Source of the DNA: CAVQBP01 sp963740945
GTDB taxonomy: Bacteria; Bacteroidota; Ignavibacteria; Ignavibacteriales; Ignavibacteriaceae
Assembly: GCA_963740945.1 (NCBI GenBank)
Contig: CAVUGE010000022.1
Location: 34,824-98,823, forward strand
Direction: 5' to 3'
Length of the DNA: 64,000 bases
The notes under the pieces are model-generated. The model saw only the letters and a program-made list of their open reading frames with translations, searched no databases and was not told the DNA's origin. This document shows positions 8,826 to 18,550 of this stretch, piece by piece. The position numbers were made by a program, and so were the translations under genes. Positions within the stretch are counted from its first letter, which is position 1; each line of letters starts with the position of its first letter.

Positions 8826-10104
8826 TTATTCAAACCTTAAGTACATCTTATTAAAATTGATGATTAGAACATCAAATTTGCTTATAATATCCTGACCTAA
8901 ATTTCCGTAAAAGAACTTGTCTTCCTCTCTTATCGGGACTGTAAAGACTTTCAAGTTATCAAGTGAGGTTTCTTTTCCGCCTATTTTTATTGAACAGTTA
9001 TTAAGCTTAATACTTGGGACTTTTACTATCACTCCCTGCTCCTCCTATATGGGAAGAATCAATGGAATATTTATCAGACCCTGCTGCTTTCAAATAATCG
9101 TAATATTTTGATGATAGGGAGGAGGTTTGTGCTCCAGTATCGAATGTAAACAAAAAGGTTTTACCATTAATATCAGCAGAAACAATAGGCATCAAATATT
9201 CTAATGCCAGGTTTTCTTCACTTACATCAGAGTCATTTTCAGGAACAATTAATTTCAAGTCTTTTGTCAATTCTATTTCACCCATAGATTCAATTACAGG
9301 GTATCCAATTATTCCATTAATAGAATAATTAGCAGAAGGGAAGGTGAGTGCTTCATCAGGGAATACAAGAAAAACTACATTCCGGAAAAGTATATTTCCT
9401 ATCTTCAGGCTATCAGCTATACTGAGCCCTGATTTAACCTGACCGCCGGTAAAAGCCGTAACATAAAAATCCGCATTAAGTTTCTTTAATCCATATTTAT
9501 CAGCGAGAGATTTTTTAATTACCGATATATTTGCACCAGTATCAAAAATAAATTCAAAATCTTTGTCATTTAACAAGGCCGGTACATTTAAGAGACCGGC
9601 TTTATCTTTTTTCATCTCGATTTCCGAGGAAGAAAATTTAGTAGTCTTTTGTCCGGGCGAATTAACCAGCGCATTCCATATAATATTTTCATTTTCTATG
9701 TCGCTGTATCTCAGGGAATCAAGGTATTCTTTATACTTATGCATCAGCAGATCACTGGTTTTTGCAGCGTCTTTATAATTACACAATTTGTAGTCATTAT
9801 ATAATTTTCGTTGAAGCAGTTCAGCTTTTGTTTTTTCATCAACTTTATCATTATAAAGGGTGAATAATTTCGAGATCTTATTATTTGATTCTTCCGGATT
9901 GTTAAAAGCATTATAAATAATCCCGCTGTATTTGAGTTTATCATATTCAGGAATAGTTGAATTCTTTTCCAGAACAGAACGGAGTTCAAAATAGTTTTTC
10001 TCCTGGCTGAGAGAATCAAGCATTTGCTGAACTTGCTGTGCTTTTATCTGGATATTAGATAAAAGTAAGATGAATATGCCGAAGGTCAGAAAAATCTTTT
10101 TCAT
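8826..10104 (-). pseudogene. Exported two-domain aspartyl protease (retropepsin-like), frameshifted near 9020-9035
   Basis: The start is ATG at 10102-10104, preceded by GGGGAAAG and followed by a signal peptide (FGIFILLLSNIQIKAQ); the open frame upstream of it is not credible. Two DTG motifs (FIFDTGANIS and FTFDTGAQTS) mark two aspartyl protease half-domains, as in bacterial retropepsin-like pairs. The first frame ends at 9007 in a non-family tail (SDSKSPKY). The -strand frame to 8826 continues the fold (VIVKVPSIKLNN through GNLGQDIISKFDVLIINF). Removing one G from the GGG run in GCAGGGAGTG joins them into a 425-aa protein, so this is either a sequencing error or a recent one-base insertion. 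Confidence 0.75.
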
Positions 10105-10652
10105 CTTTCCCCGTTGATTGTTAGTAAATAATTTTAAATTAGATGTATTAATATATTTCAAATTAAAAAAAGGAATCCCGCATTTTTTATAATATCTATT
10201 ATTTGCTGTACCTGCGGAAAAAATTGATGTTGATTGGCGGAATTTTTCAATAAGGCAATTTTGTAAGTAAAATCCCTGCCGGACTATAAAAAAAGAATAC
10301 GAAATAGCGTAGGTTTGAGGCCATTTTTTCATTTCTAAGGCAGTTTTTTTAATTAAGCCTATATTTATACCATCTTTCAAGAATTCCACCTCTTAGAATT
10401 GATATGAAGAGAAAACGAAAGGTCACGGATAAAATCCAGGTTATATTTTATCTACAATAATATCACACTCTTGGGGTTCAAAATATTCCACACCTACGGT
10501 GTTTATTTGAAATTGGGGATAGATATTTTGCTAATAATATTCCACCGCTCTGCGGTTAGGAGATTAGGGAAATGAGGTGGAATTTATTTCTTGAAAGCCT
10601 CTTAATGATATTAACGGAGGCCACTCAATTCCATTGAATGACTAGTACATGA
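10105..10652. other. Non-coding gap with TAATATCACAC-type repeat words (10446-10560)
   Basis: No gene is supported. The part from 10446 to 10560 carries TACAATAATATCACACTC, then ATTCCACACCTACGGTG and TAATATTCCACCGCTCTGCGG. All are variants of the small hairpin word found in the other intergenic elements of this window. Confidence 0.5.
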
Positions 10653-13600
10653 CTACCGAACCGGTTTCCTATAGCCGTTCATCTTAGCAGCTTTCATTAA
10701 GTCAGCAATACGTTCTGCCTGTAATGCGAAGGTTTCGAGGCGTGCTTCTATTACTTGCGGATAAACATTCCCATCCGTCTCGATGGTTAGAAAAGGTATA
10801 TTCATTTTACCGTTGAAAATTTTGGGAAGTGTATAATTCTTATTAACAATCCTCTCAGCGAATAATTTATTCTCTACTTTCATTTCCGAAGCTGCAAGTG
10901 ATTCAGTAAACCTTGTAGGCATACATCCAAAGGGTCCGAGATTTATTACTCCGCAGTATTTATCGATTGTCTCATGGAGAGCAACACCTAATGTGAGGCC
11001 GGGTTCACCTTTATATTCAAGGGGTATAATATGTTTACTTCTGTTTAACAGTTTTTCAACTTTTGTTATTGAGAATTTATAATATCCGCTTTTTGACAGT
11101 ATTTTCTTAATTCTGTATTCAGCTGCTCTCATGTAGAAGAATCTAATCAGCCTTTCTGTCTTCTTCCGAAAAGAAGAATCCGGTTCCAGCAGATTCTTTT
11201 TCAAAAGATAGTCTATATAATAAACCCATTCGCTTATATAGGAATCTTTAAGGATAAAACCTTTTTGCGCAAAATGTTGATTAAGCCATTTATGTGAAAA
11301 GTGGTCACGTCTAACGAAAATCTCCCCGCACAAAGCAATATATTTAGCCTGGTTTATTGGAATAGCTGACGGTATCTTATTTTTTACAGAGGATGCAAAT
11401 CTTTTTAGTGCCCGATATATTTTATCAGGATTCTGTGCAAATACTCTGTTTAACCGGTCATATTCTTCGGAAAAGACTTTTAATCCTTCATCCGGATTTT
11501 CAGCATGAGCCATAATGCCTGAACGGATATCATCAAGTACATCACTGACAAAAATAGTCTGTATTCCCCTAAGTGAGAAATTAGGACCAAGACCTGCAAA
11601 ACCGTCATCATTCATTAAGGTTAATGCAGCAACATTCCTTAATTTTTTCCTTTTTATTATTTCCCGGATGAAAACCGGATACTGACCGAGTCTGCAGTTC
11701 CCTCCGCCCTGCACAATGAAGAACGCTATATATTGTTTTCCATCCCATTTATTTTCAATGTAATCGAGCAAAGAACCAACACATAAAAGGAGGGGAAGGC
11801 ATTCTTTACCGCTTGCCACAGATCTGCCGTATTTCAATATTTCCGGATTCCCTTCGGGCATTGCTACGGCATTGAAACCCTGACTTCTCAAACCGGCTGC
11901 AAACATAGGTGCTGCCAGGTCTCCCATTGAAGGGATTAAAATATCGATCCTTGGATCTGTTAATGGAATCTTTTCTCCTCTTGATGTAATGAAAAATCCC
12001 TGGTCATTACCGAACTCTATTCTTGCCGGGATAAAATCACTATAATCAGGGTCTTTTATTTTATATTGAACTCTTCTGTAGTTTTTTATTATATCAAGAG
12101 CTGCATCAATTCTTGTATTTATTCCGGCATCGGCGGTATGTCCATCAAGCTCAAGTGTTAAAGAAGGTTTTGTACCCATTATTGAGCGGAAGGTATTTAA
12201 AAGTAAAGAGTCCGGTCCGCAGGAAAAATTTGAAATATAAGTTGCATATAACTGGGGATTATTTTTTATAATACGGGCAATTTTTAATATTTTCTTTCCC
12301 CCCTCCCAGTATTGATCATCATCAACTATCTCATCCCTGTAGTCAAACATATCGTATGGAACTACATGTACACCTCTTGATGCGAATTTTTTAGGAATTC
12401 CTTTATTAGTGAGTTCCGTAAAAGAGTTATAAGGCCTGCCGACAAGTACAATTGCAATCTCTTCAGGATGTTGTTTCAAATATTTTAAGAATTCCTCACC
12501 CATGGCAAAAAGTTCATTCTGATAATTCTCCTGCATACGTAATGCATAATTAAAAGCATTTATTGCCTTCTCTTTACTCTCGATTCCTAATTGCCTTGCA
12601 ACCTCAATAAATTTCTTTTCTTCCGTGTAAAAACCATTTGCAAAATTTAAGTAAGGAGTAATAAATCTATTTTCGGGAACCAAATCTTTAAATCCATGTT
12701 TTAGATAGAACGGTTCACCGTAAAGGAAGATGCATGTGCAATTAGAATCCAATCTATGATGATTTGTTCCGTTGTTATGCGGATCTTCAACATACATCTC
12801 CACAATTTCAGGGATGAAATAATAGTCCGGATTTTTAGAAATAAGATCGGCAAATAAACCTAAAGCCACCTGAGCCGGATAGCAGAAGGATGTATTCTCT
12901 CTTTCTAATCCTTTTTCGTCAACTTTATCAGACAGAATAACCTTAAAGCCTAATGAGCTAAAGAAATTATAATATAAAGGAAATAGAGTATGCGTATGAA
13001 ATGATTGGTTAATACCAATAGTTTTTGAACTCAGTGGGAGTTCTGCTTCAGGGGCATACTTTTTAAAAGTTAGAAAATGCCTTCTCTTTATATAATCATA
13101 TCTATCGATATCAACTTTAGTTTTGTTTATCACATTATAATACTTATTGCATGCGCCTCCGAAAGGATAAGTTTTGCCTTCAACCTGAATCAGGTTTATG
13201 GAACAAGCAAGATCACATCTTTCCTTCCCTCCGAAACAAATAAAAGGTTTTTTATAGGCGACTTCTCTTTCCGAAAGATCCTTCAAGAAATAATTTCCCG
13301 GTTTAATTAATCCAAGTCCTATTTTTTCTTTAATTTCCAGAGCTACACCGAAAGCTCCCATTAGGCCGGGATCAGGGGGGACTATAATTTCTTTTCCAGT
13401 TAAAGCAGACATTGCAATAGGAATGGCTTTATTGTAACAAACACCTCCCTGCATAAATATTTTTTTACCGACAGGTCTGTTCCCTTTAACGCGGTTTACA
13501 TAGTTCATGCATATTGAATATACAAGTCCGGCGACTATATTCTCTTTTTCTATATTTTCCTGTTGAGCGGTTTTAATATCCGAGCTAATAAATGCCGAGC

Positions 13601-15047
13601 ATTGATCACTGAAATTCGGAGGGGCTTCGCCTTTCATTGCTATGGGTTCAATATCTGTTACTTTTATTCCAAGTGATTCGTAGGCAGATTCTTCTATAAA
13701 TGAACCGGTCCCTGCGGAGCAAGCTTCATTCATTGCATAATCAGCAGGAACTTTGTTAACTATATATGTGTACTTTGCATCCTGTCCGCCTATTTCAAAG
13801 ATCGTATCTACTTCAGGATCAAAATAAACTGCAGCAGAAGCGTGAGCTACAATTTCATTTACAATTCCTTCAGTTAGTGCATGCAGCCCTGCAATTTGTC
13901 TTCCGGAACCTGTGGTTCCTATACCTATAATTTTCATATTTTCAGGTATCTGTCTCAATAATTCAGAATAGCATTTTTTAGATGCTTCCACGGGGTTTCC
14001 GTGAGTATATAGATACACTGAACCGAGTATTTTATTATCCTCTTTCCTTATAATTACAGCTTTGGTAGTTGTAGAGCCAACATCAAGTCCCAAGATACAA
14101 ATATCGCCATCTTTAGCTTTGCTTCTTTCCATTGTTTTAAATTGCACCTTGTCCTTAAAATTCTTAAGCGGCTGGTGAAAAACAAAAGAGCTCTTTCGAG
14201 GAATAAATATATCAGTAAAATCTTCTATTATATTTACTTCATGTTTAAGTCCGTAAAGTGCAGCACCCAATGCTTCGAAGTAAGATGCTTCGGAAGGAAT
14301 CTCTATCTCCGGTATTTTCTTCTTCAAGAAATCTATTACTACTAAATTTTTCGTTACTCCGCCGACAACCATTACCTTGCCGGTTTTAATTTTTTTAAGC
14401 AAGTCTTCAACTTTTTCTGCCATCATTAACGACAGTCCCGCAGCAACTTCTGACTTTCTTATCCCTTTATTTAAAGCATGGGTACAATCCGATTTACAGA
14501 ATACAGAGCACCTGCCGGAAACTTTGAATGGTTCAGCATCCTTAGCGATTTTTACTACTTCTTCGAGACTGATATCCATTCTTTTAATTTGCTGCAGAAA
14601 GAACTCTCCTGTTCCTGAGGCACATTGATTCCTGGTGATTACATTTGATATTTTCCCTTCATCATCAATAGTATATACCATGAAAGTCTCGCCGCCGAGA
14701 GAGGCAACAGCCGAATAAGCTTCATTATTTTTGTTGAGATATGTAAATGCAAGTTCTGTTGCTTCCGGTTCTGAAATATTTGTAAACTTAACGAGCTTGC
14801 GGAATTTGCGCCCGGTTACAACTACGGGAATATGAACGATTGATTGATTGAATGGCTGAATGGATGGATGAGCGAATTGAATAAGCTTTTCTTTAAATAT
14901 TTTTCTCGGGTCTCCGTTGTGAGGAAGCGTGAGTACGTTCTCTATATTTATCTTTTCACTACTTTTTTTAATTCTAACAAATGAAATTGAGGAGGCGCCA
15001 AGACAGGCGCCAATGACTTCCTCCCATGCAGGAATAATTTCTTTCAT
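10653..15047 (-). CDS. Giant BadF/HgdC-type acyl-CoA dehydratase activase fused to DUF2229 and HgdB-like domains, 1464 aa
   Basis: The first ASKHA-type ATPase domain covers residues ~10-275, with cysteines in NQCASGTGEFF and GRCSVFCKSDC. A second, more canonical one covers ~315-580 (LGLDVGSTTTKAVI, GIGTTGSGRQ, IGGQDAKY, NEACSAGTGSF, SDQCSAF). DUF2229-like sequence follows to ~900, and an HgdB/dehydratase-like part extends to ~1440. In known systems such activases use ATP to drive one electron from a bridging [4Fe-4S] cluster into 2-hydroxyacyl-CoA dehydratase or benzoyl-CoA reductase. The long all-in-one form is widespread in anaerobes and its substrate is unknown. It is monocistronic here. 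A low-complexity stretch (HPSIQPFNQSIVHI) sits near residue 65. Confidence 0.9.
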   Translation of the reverse strand: MKEIIPAWEEVIGACLGASSISFVRIKKSSEKINIENVLTLPHNGDPRKIFKEKLIQFAHPSIQPFNQSIVHIPVVVTGRKFRKLVKFTNISEPEATELAFTYLNKNNEAYSAVASLGGETFMVYTIDDEGKISNVITRNQCASGTGEFFLQQIKRMDISLEEVVKIAKDAEPFKVSGRCSVFCKSDCTHALNKGIRKSEVAAGLSLMMAEKVEDLLKKIKTGKVMVVGGVTKNLVVIDFLKKKIPEIEIPSEASYFEALGAALYGLKHEVNIIEDFTDIFIPRKSSFVFHQPLKNFKDKVQFKTMERSKAKDGDICILGLDVGSTTTKAVIIRKEDNKILGSVYLYTHGNPVEASKKCYSELLRQIPENMKIIGIGTTGSGRQIAGLHALTEGIVNEIVAHASAAVYFDPEVDTIFEIGGQDAKYTYIVNKVPADYAMNEACSAGTGSFIEESAYESLGIKVTDIEPIAMKGEAPPNFSDQCSAFISSDIKTAQQENIEKENIVAGLVYSICMNYVNRVKGNRPVGKKIFMQGGVCYNKAIPIAMSALTGKEIIVPPDPGLMGAFGVALEIKEKIGLGLIKPGNYFLKDLSEREVAYKKPFICFGGKERCDLACSINLIQVEGKTYPFGGACNKYYNVINKTKVDIDRYDYIKRRHFLTFKKYAPEAELPLSSKTIGINQSFHTHTLFPLYYNFFSSLGFKVILSDKVDEKGLERENTSFCYPAQVALGLFADLISKNPDYYFIPEIVEMYVEDPHNNGTNHHRLDSNCTCIFLYGEPFYLKHGFKDLVPENRFITPYLNFANGFYTEEKKFIEVARQLGIESKEKAINAFNYALRMQENYQNELFAMGEEFLKYLKQHPEEIAIVLVGRPYNSFTELTNKGIPKKFASRGVHVVPYDMFDYRDEIVDDDQYWEGGKKILKIARIIKNNPQLYATYISNFSCGPDSLLLNTFRSIMGTKPSLTLELDGHTADAGINTRIDAALDIIKNYRRVQYKIKDPDYSDFIPARIEFGNDQGFFITSRGEKIPLTDPRIDILIPSMGDLAAPMFAAGLRSQGFNAVAMPEGNPEILKYGRSVASGKECLPLLLCVGSLLDYIENKWDGKQYIAFFIVQGGGNCRLGQYPVFIREIIKRKKLRNVAALTLMNDDGFAGLGPNFSLRGIQTIFVSDVLDDIRSGIMAHAENPDEGLKVFSEEYDRLNRVFAQNPDKIYRALKRFASSVKNKIPSAIPINQAKYIALCGEIFVRRDHFSHKWLNQHFAQKGFILKDSYISEWVYYIDYLLKKNLLEPDSSFRKKTERLIRFFYMRAAEYRIKKILSKSGYYKFSITKVEKLLNRSKHIIPLEYKGEPGLTLGVALHETIDKYCGVINLGPFGCMPTRFTESLAASEMKVENKLFAERIVNKNYTLPKIFNGKMNIPFLTIETDGNVYPQVIEARLETFALQAERIADLMKAAKMNGYRKPVR

Positions 15048-15451
15048 CTAAACTCTATATCCCGTAAAAAGCTTAATGTAAAAGTAGGTATTTAACAATA
15101 TTAGGTCTGACACTATAACTATCTAGCATTTGGAATGCCAAATATAATCTTAGAATGTGTGAAATTTTATTACATAAAATAAGGGCTTACAAGGCTTTTT
15201 TTAAAAAATCCCCTTAAAATGACTATTTCCTAAGCCTTTTCTAATGTTAAAAAATTCTCAACTATGATTTAGAAGCAAAATTCTTCCTTCTTTTGAAAAA
15301 AGTATATCCAGTTGGAGAAGAATATGGATAGAGACTGGGGAAGGTTATCCGATCTTTTCGGGTTTCATTGGGAAATAGGTCATCCGTTAGTCATGAGTAG
15401 TGGTGAAATTCCAACCCAATGAATATTCAATGTTTAATTTAAGAATTCAAA
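15048..15451. other. Non-coding gap upstream of the activase gene
   Basis: No ORF with family resemblance was found. It should contain the activase promoter. A small inverted repeat (ATTTGG-AATG-CCAAAT) lies near 15128-15143. The distal part may be old gene debris, but I could not identify it. Confidence 0.4.
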
Positions 15452-15708
15452 TTACGTTTCAATTTTTCCTTTAAATAAATCGCCAATAGGAAAAGTCATA
15501 TCATAATCATTCCAATTTAAATTGCCGTCAACTATCAGATAATTAGAAAATAATTTTTCATTGCGGTATTTTTTGATAGATGGATAACGAGCCCCGTTTA
15601 GAAAAGGTTTAAAATCAACAAGTCTTTCTGCTCTATCATTAAATTTAATTCTTATAGCAAAATTGCCAAGATATTTTGCATTCTCAATTGATATCGTTTG
15701 TAATTCAT
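15452..15708 (-). pseudogene. DUF2442 protein remnant, one-base deletion after the start codon
   Basis: The minus-strand frame from 15706 to a TAA at 15452-15454 reads as a DUF2442 protein (ENAKYLGNFAIRIKFND, then DFKPFLNGARYPSIKKY, then LNWNDYDMTFPIGDLF). The frame has no start of its own. ATG at 15706-15708 is one base out; restoring a G (ATG-GAA) would give an 85-aa protein of normal family length. The upstream side abuts a dispersed repeat only 2 bp away, so the native ribosome site and promoter, and the partner gene (often DUF4160), are missing. DUF2442 genes are commonly found in toxin-antitoxin-like pairs. Confidence 0.65.
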
Positions 15709-15710
15709 CA

Positions 15711-15890
15711 GCGCAAAATTACAAGGTTAGATTCCGGGTCAATACTGATTTACATCAGCACAGGTCCGGAATGACACTTTTTAGTCAACCCCTTGAACGC
15801 TACTGCTATTTTATATTTTCTACAATAATATCACACCTTCAGTGTTCAAAATTCTGTTAACGGTACTTTCGGCTAAAGCTTTGGGGTCTT
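15711..15890. repeat. Dispersed intergenic repeat, shared with 26801-26998
   Basis: The first ~80 bp (GCGCAAAATT through TGACACTTTTTAGTC) is nearly identical to 26803-26880. It is followed by a TAATATCACACC block and TTCAAAATTCTGTTAAC, also shared. It lies between the DUF2442 remnant and the end of the S9 peptidase gene. Confidence 0.75.
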
Positions 15891-15893
15891 TGA

Positions 15894-18023
15894 TTATTTA
15901 TTTATACCTTCTAATGTAAATAAGAAAGCGTAATTCAAAGCTAAATCCTTTAAATAATCAAAGCGTCCGCTTGCACCGCCATGACCATAATCCATGTTTG
16001 TATGAAGAAGAAGAAAGTTATTATCTGTTTTCATGCTCCTTAATTTTGCAACCCATTTTGCAGGTTCAAAATATTGTACCTGACTGTCATGTAAACCTGT
16101 AGTAACAAGCAGATTGGGATAGTTCTTCCTTTCAACATTTTCATAAGGGCTGTAACTTTTTAAATAGAAATATGCATCTTTATTGTTCGGATTTCCCCAT
16201 TCTTCATATTCGTTAGAGGTCAGCGGGATATTTTCATCCAGCATAGTATTAACCACATCAACAAAGGGTACTTCTGCAATAACACCATGCCATAAATCGG
16301 GAGCCATATTTGTAACAGCACCCATAAGGAGACCACCTGCACTTCCTCCTTCAGCATACAAATGTTCTCTGCTTGTATACTTTTCCTTAACTAAATATTC
16401 ACCGCAGGCAATAAAATCGGTAAAAGTATTTTTCTTATTCATCATTCTACCGTCTTCATACCATTTGCGCCCCATTTCCTGTCCTCCGCGTATATGTGCG
16501 ATTGCAAATACAAAACCTCTGTCTAATAAACTTAAACGGCTGCTGTTAAATCTTGCATCCATACTGTATCCATAACTTCCGTATCCATAAAGAAGCAATG
16601 GGGCTTTTCCATCCTTTACAAATCCTTTCTTATAGACAAGTGATATTGGAATTTTGGTTCCGTCTTTTGTAATAGCATATAAGCGTTCAGTTACATAATT
16701 ATCGGCATCATAACCTCCTAAAACCTCCTGTTGTTTCTTCAGCACCTTTTCTCTGGTGTTCATATTATAATCGAAGGTAGAATTTGGAGTGGTTAGAGAA
16801 GTATAAATATAACGTAAGGAAGTGTTGTTATACTCAGGGTTATCTCCGAAATTTGCCGTGAAGGCTGCCTCACCAAAGTCGATATAATGTTCCGAATTAT
16901 TTTTTAAATTTATTATACGCATTCTCACCAATCCGTCTTTTCGTTCATTAAGAACAATAAAATCTTTAAACTCCTCTACACCCTGGAGCAGCACATCGCT
17001 ACGGACCGGAATTACCTCCTTCCAGTTTGATTCAGATGTTTTACTGAGCGGACATTCCATAAGTTTAAAGTTTTTAGCATCGTCTTTATTCGTATATATT
17101 AGAAATTTATTATCCAGAGGTATGATATCATATAATACGTTTTTCATTCGAGGCTGAAATACCCTGGACTTTTCACCTGGTTTATCTGCATTAATGAATC
17201 TAAATTCTGAAGAGTTGGTAGCTTGGGAGAAAATAAAAATAAATTTTTTATTTTTGCTTTTATAAACACCGATATAGTTGCTCTTATCTTTTTCTTCATA
17301 GACTAGTATATCTTCAGCAGAATCTGTTCCTAAAGTGTGTCTTTTTATCTTTTCCGATAGAAGAGTTACCGGATTTTTAGAAGTGTAAAACAGTGTCTTA
17401 TTATCATTTGACCAGCATGGATCTCCTTCGGTATTTTCTATTTCATCATTCAATATTTCATTGGTCTGAAGGTTTTTTATAAAAATTTTGTACTGTCTCC
17501 TGCTTACTTCATCTACAGCATAAGCAATCAATTTATTATCGGGTGAAACAGAAATACCTCTAACCGCATAATAAGGATGTCCTTCTGCCATCTTATCAAC
17601 ATCCAGCAATAACTCTTCCTCTGCGTCCAGACTTCCTTTTTTACGGCAGTACTTATAATACTGCTTGCCATCATCGGTACGAGTATAATAATAATAGCCG
17701 TTTCTAAAAACAGGTACGCTTTCGTCTTTCTCTTTAATTCTTCCTTTCATTTCTTCGAATAAATCCGATTGAAATTGTTTTGTACCACTCATTACTGTAT
17801 CTAAATATGAATTCTCTGCATTAAGATAATTAACAACTTTTGTACTATCGGGTCCTTTGCCGAAATAGTCGTACATCCAGTAATAATTATCTAATACACT
17901 ATCTCCATGTATGGTTCGCCAATGTTCTTTTTTATCGGCAATAGGAGCAACCGCAGTTCTAAACTGTGCATTCAGTTCTATTGCAAATAATAAAAAGCTT
18001 AATAAAAAGAATATTTTTTTCAT
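15894..18023 (-). CDS. Exported S9A prolyl oligopeptidase / oligopeptidase B-like peptidase
   Basis: I place the start at ATG 18021-18023, which gives a proper signal peptide (KKIFFLLSFLLFAIELNAQ) and a 709-aa protein; the frame extends eight codons further without need. A propeller domain covers ~residues 70-430. The alpha/beta hydrolase domain carries the serine in GGSAGG, aspartate in GLHDSQV and histidine in YGHGGASG. S9A enzymes cut short peptides, and the signal peptide suggests periplasmic peptide turnover. It is the last gene of a minus-strand set: the HEAT-repeat gene ends 49 bp upstream, with a heptamer array between. Confidence 0.92.
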   Translation of the reverse strand: MKKIFFLLSFLLFAIELNAQFRTAVAPIADKKEHWRTIHGDSVLDNYYWMYDYFGKGPDSTKVVNYLNAENSYLDTVMSGTKQFQSDLFEEMKGRIKEKDESVPVFRNGYYYYTRTDDGKQYYKYCRKKGSLDAEEELLLDVDKMAEGHPYYAVRGISVSPDNKLIAYAVDEVSRRQYKIFIKNLQTNEILNDEIENTEGDPCWSNDNKTLFYTSKNPVTLLSEKIKRHTLGTDSAEDILVYEEKDKSNYIGVYKSKNKKFIFIFSQATNSSEFRFINADKPGEKSRVFQPRMKNVLYDIIPLDNKFLIYTNKDDAKNFKLMECPLSKTSESNWKEVIPVRSDVLLQGVEEFKDFIVLNERKDGLVRMRIINLKNNSEHYIDFGEAAFTANFGDNPEYNNTSLRYIYTSLTTPNSTFDYNMNTREKVLKKQQEVLGGYDADNYVTERLYAITKDGTKIPISLVYKKGFVKDGKAPLLLYGYGSYGYSMDARFNSSRLSLLDRGFVFAIAHIRGGQEMGRKWYEDGRMMNKKNTFTDFIACGEYLVKEKYTSREHLYAEGGSAGGLLMGAVTNMAPDLWHGVIAEVPFVDVVNTMLDENIPLTSNEYEEWGNPNNKDAYFYLKSYSPYENVERKNYPNLLVTTGLHDSQVQYFEPAKWVAKLRSMKTDNNFLLLHTNMDYGHGGASGRFDYLKDLALNYAFLFTLEGINK

Positions 18024-18033
18024 ATACAATTCC

Positions 18034-18066
18034 GTAACAATTAACAATTAACAATTTACAATTAAC
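18034..18066. repeat. Heptamer tandem repeat (TAACAAT units)
   Basis: Four to five imperfect units of TAACAAT/TTACAAT fill the spacer between the HEAT-repeat gene and the S9 peptidase. They lie in the leader of the peptidase and may act on its ribosome access. Confidence 0.7.
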
Positions 18067-18072
18067 ATGTTT

Positions 18073-18540
18073 CTATTTTTTTCTATTTAGTTTTATTTTT
18101 TCGACAATACTTCCCGCCAGATCCCTGATGAACGGTTCAGAATCTTTCTCAGCCATTTCCTTTGCTCTTGTTAATAAGGCAGGTGATTTGAAATTTGAAA
18201 TTGATTTCAGAACAACTTTCCTTATACCTGCATCGGGATCGTTTCCCATTAACTCTGTTATCTTCTTTGCATTAGTTTCTGATAGGTTACGGATACCGGC
18301 TGCAGCTGCTGCCCTTATAACAGGTTCATTACTAACAGCCGCTTTTTCGAGAATTGCCTTTGCCTTTGTTCCGGAGATAAGACTGGCTAAATAAACAGCT
18401 TTTGATGCAAGTCCTAAATCACCTCCTTGTGCCAGTTCCGATAGGAAGGGGAGAGCTTTAGAACCTAATTGCTTTGCCTTTGAGTAATCTACCTCTTCCG
18501 GATCCAGGAGATTACGTACATCTTTCATAGTAATTGGCAT
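18073..18540 (-). CDS. HEAT-repeat protein, 155 aa
   Basis: A leaderless all-helical protein with about four ~30-aa HEAT-like repeats rich in Ala/Leu (EPVIRAAAAAGIRNLS, PDAGIRKVVLKSISNF, SEPFIRDLAGSIVEKI). Such scaffolds bind proteins. The start is fixed by a strong AAGGAGGGAG site seven bases before ATG. It begins 10 bp after the stop of the propeller-metzincin gene, so the two are very likely co-transcribed. The role is unknown, but a cytoplasmic partner or inhibitor of the metalloprotease is possible by context. Confidence 0.75.
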   Translation of the reverse strand: MPITMKDVRNLLDPEEVDYSKAKQLGSKALPFLSELAQGGDLGLASKAVYLASLISGTKAKAILEKAAVSNEPVIRAAAAAGIRNLSETNAKKITELMGNDPDAGIRKVVLKSISNFKSPALLTRAKEMAEKDSEPFIRDLAGSIVEKIKLNRKK

Positions 18541-18550
18541 GACTCCCTCC

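Noticed and set aside
10105..10389. N-terminal extension of the aspartyl protease frame
   Set aside because: The extension has no signal peptide or family sequence, whereas ATG 10104 has a ribosome site and a clear signal peptide.
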